Assembly: GCF_000353285.1 (NCBI RefSeq)
Contig: NZ_KB731324.1
Coordinates: 4,234,577-4,298,576, forward strand
Source of the DNA: Leptolyngbya boryana PCC 6306
Lineage (GTDB): Bacteria > Cyanobacteriota > Cyanobacteriia > Leptolyngbyales > Leptolyngbyaceae
Direction of reading: 5' to 3'
DNA: 64,000 nucleotides
A model generated the notes under the pieces. The model ran no database searches and was not told the DNA's origin. It was given only the letters and a program-made list of their open reading frames with translations. Numbering within the stretch: the first letter of the stretch is position 1; the number at the start of each line of letters is the position of its first letter. The position numbers and the translations under genes were made by a program. Positions 63,354 to 64,000 of this stretch are shown here, piece after piece.

Positions 63354-63554
63354 ATGCAAGATTCTCCTCGTCGATCAATGCCAGTTGTAAAGACAAGCAT
63401 GAGAGCGCCAAACCAAGATATTGCTTATTGGCAAACTCAATCTTTTCAGGCGAGAATCAATGCATTAGAAGAGATTCGTCGAGAGTACCATCTCTGGAAA
63501 TACGGTGATGCTGAACCAAGACTTCAGAGAGTTTATACAATCATTAAACGATAA
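63354..63554 (+). CDS. Small protein, likely partner of the following nucleotidyltransferase
   Basis: 66 residues, basic with a helical middle (YWQTQSFQARINALEEIRRE). The pattern of a short basic protein just before a nucleotidyltransferase recurs in cyanobacterial toxin-antitoxin-like loci (established for MNT-type systems in general; assignment here is inference). It overlaps the next gene by about 47 bases in another frame, so the two are coupled. Confidence 0.65.
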   Translation: MQDSPRRSMPVVKTSMRAPNQDIAYWQTQSFQARINALEEIRREYHLWKYGDAEPRLQRVYTIIKR

Positions 63555-63954
63555 TCAGGTTCGATATCTAGTTGTGGGCGGCTATGCAGTTGCAATTTAC
63601 GGGCATCCTCGCTACACAAAGGATTTGGATGTCTGGATTGAGATGACCCAGGAGAATGCAACTAATATCATGCAGGCATTGCAACAGTTCGGTTTTGGTT
63701 CCCTGAATTTAACCGTTGAAGATTTTCTAACTTCGGATCAAGTGATTCAACTCGGATATCCACCCAATCGGATTGATATGATTACAACGCCAGATGGTGT
63801 GGATTTTGCGACTTGTTTTCGTACAAGGTCTGAAATCGAAGTTGATGGAGTCATAGTCAATTTTATCGACTTGGAGAATCTGAAGCGGAATAAGAAAGCA
63901 TCAGGACGGTTACAGGATTTAGCTGATTTGGAAAAGCTTGAAAGTGGAGACTGA
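63508..63954 (+). CDS. Nucleotidyltransferase-fold protein (DUF6036-like)
   Basis: About 148 residues from ATG 63508 (GTG 63505 is the alternative). The start VRYLVVGGYAVAIYGHPRYT contains the GG of the nucleotidyltransferase fold, and KDLDVWIEM follows with the paired metal-binding Asp residues; later segments are PPNRIDMITTPDGVDFATCF and FIDLENLKRNKKASGR. Relatives form toxin-antitoxin pairs in which one protein modifies a tRNA or another protein. The pair lies just after dnaK, at a strong terminator, as an accessory insertion might. Confidence 0.85.
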   Translation: MLNQDFREFIQSLNDNQVRYLVVGGYAVAIYGHPRYTKDLDVWIEMTQENATNIMQALQQFGFGSLNLTVEDFLTSDQVIQLGYPPNRIDMITTPDGVDFATCFRTRSEIEVDGVIVNFIDLENLKRNKKASGRLQDLADLEKLESGD

Positions 63955-64000
63955 TTGAAGAACATTTATGATTTCTACGAATCAGGCAAGCCTTCAGAAA

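Noticed and set aside
63968-64000. ATG followed by 10 open codons at the window end
   Set aside because: Too short to judge; might be the start of a third gene after the nucleotidyltransferase.
1-64000. CRISPR arrays, tRNA or rRNA genes, insertion sequences
   Set aside because: No regularly spaced repeats, no cloverleaf or rRNA segments and no transposase frames were seen by eye; weak or short cases could be missed without a search tool.

Overview
The window is cyanobacterial chromosome. Direct indicators are the HIP1 octamer GCGATCGC scattered throughout, a chlorophyll-pathway gene (Mg-chelatase subunit D), an SLH/OprB-type porin, a fused pantothenate synthetase-cytidylate kinase, a tandem Clp protease cluster containing a ClpR-type subunit, and a b6f-assembly (CCB-type) protein. 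Base use and gene style fit a Leptolyngbya-like filamentous or related cyanobacterium, but no marker in the window fixes the genus. No rRNA, tRNA, CRISPR array or transposase was recognised.

Layout. 1-4.6 kb: edge of an ADP-ribosylglycohydrolase-like gene, a secreted peptidoglycan-binding protein, chlD, and a conserved unknown gene preceded by a structured leader with a strong terminator. 4.8-9.8 kb: porin, then a three-gene sugar ABC importer (lipoprotein, single-domain ATPase, permease). 10-18.6 kb: a 46-residue membrane miniprotein, an SGNH hydrolase-like protein, a GH25 lysozyme, dxr, sodB with a possible small RNA upstream, a CHAT-TPR membrane protein and a two-helix protein. 18.8-26.3 kb: a cNMP-binding/degenerate AAA+/polyferredoxin fusion, a NACHT NTPase locus interrupted by one in-frame TGA, an orphan XisI, an acyltransferase and a small alpha/beta hydrolase. 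26.3-34 kb: PaaK-like ligase plus SulP-STAS-cNMP transporter, a RarA fusion, a VOC protein and a winged-helix protein. 34-44 kb: housekeeping genes (panC-cmk, three clp genes, DnaJ-TPR, anti-sigma kinase, ABC-F ATPase, gpmI).

44.4-50.6 kb is the least explained stretch. A 1196-residue and a 536-residue protein, neither recognised as a characterised family, lie in tandem and are divergent from a compact subtilisin-like protease; this is the best candidate for an undescribed system. 50.6-54 kb is a compact minus-strand run folK-NUDIX-photolyase-rhodanese-DUF1772. 54-57.3 kb is a small accessory island: TIR-transmembrane protein, a nonsense-broken Uma2 gene, and three translationally coupled genes ending in an intact Uma2. 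57.3-64 kb returns to core genes (cysteine desulfurase, CCB-type protein, PBP4-type peptidase, Hsp20, DnaK) and closes with a toxin-antitoxin-like nucleotidyltransferase pair.

Recurrent structures worth noting: a dispersed G-rich/C-rich palindromic repeat family between genes, several clear intrinsic terminators (two of them with no upstream coding gene, implying small RNAs or leaders), and two genes broken by single in-frame stop codons, both in defence- or conflict-type accessory loci. All product names rest on reading motifs by eye; no database search was run.
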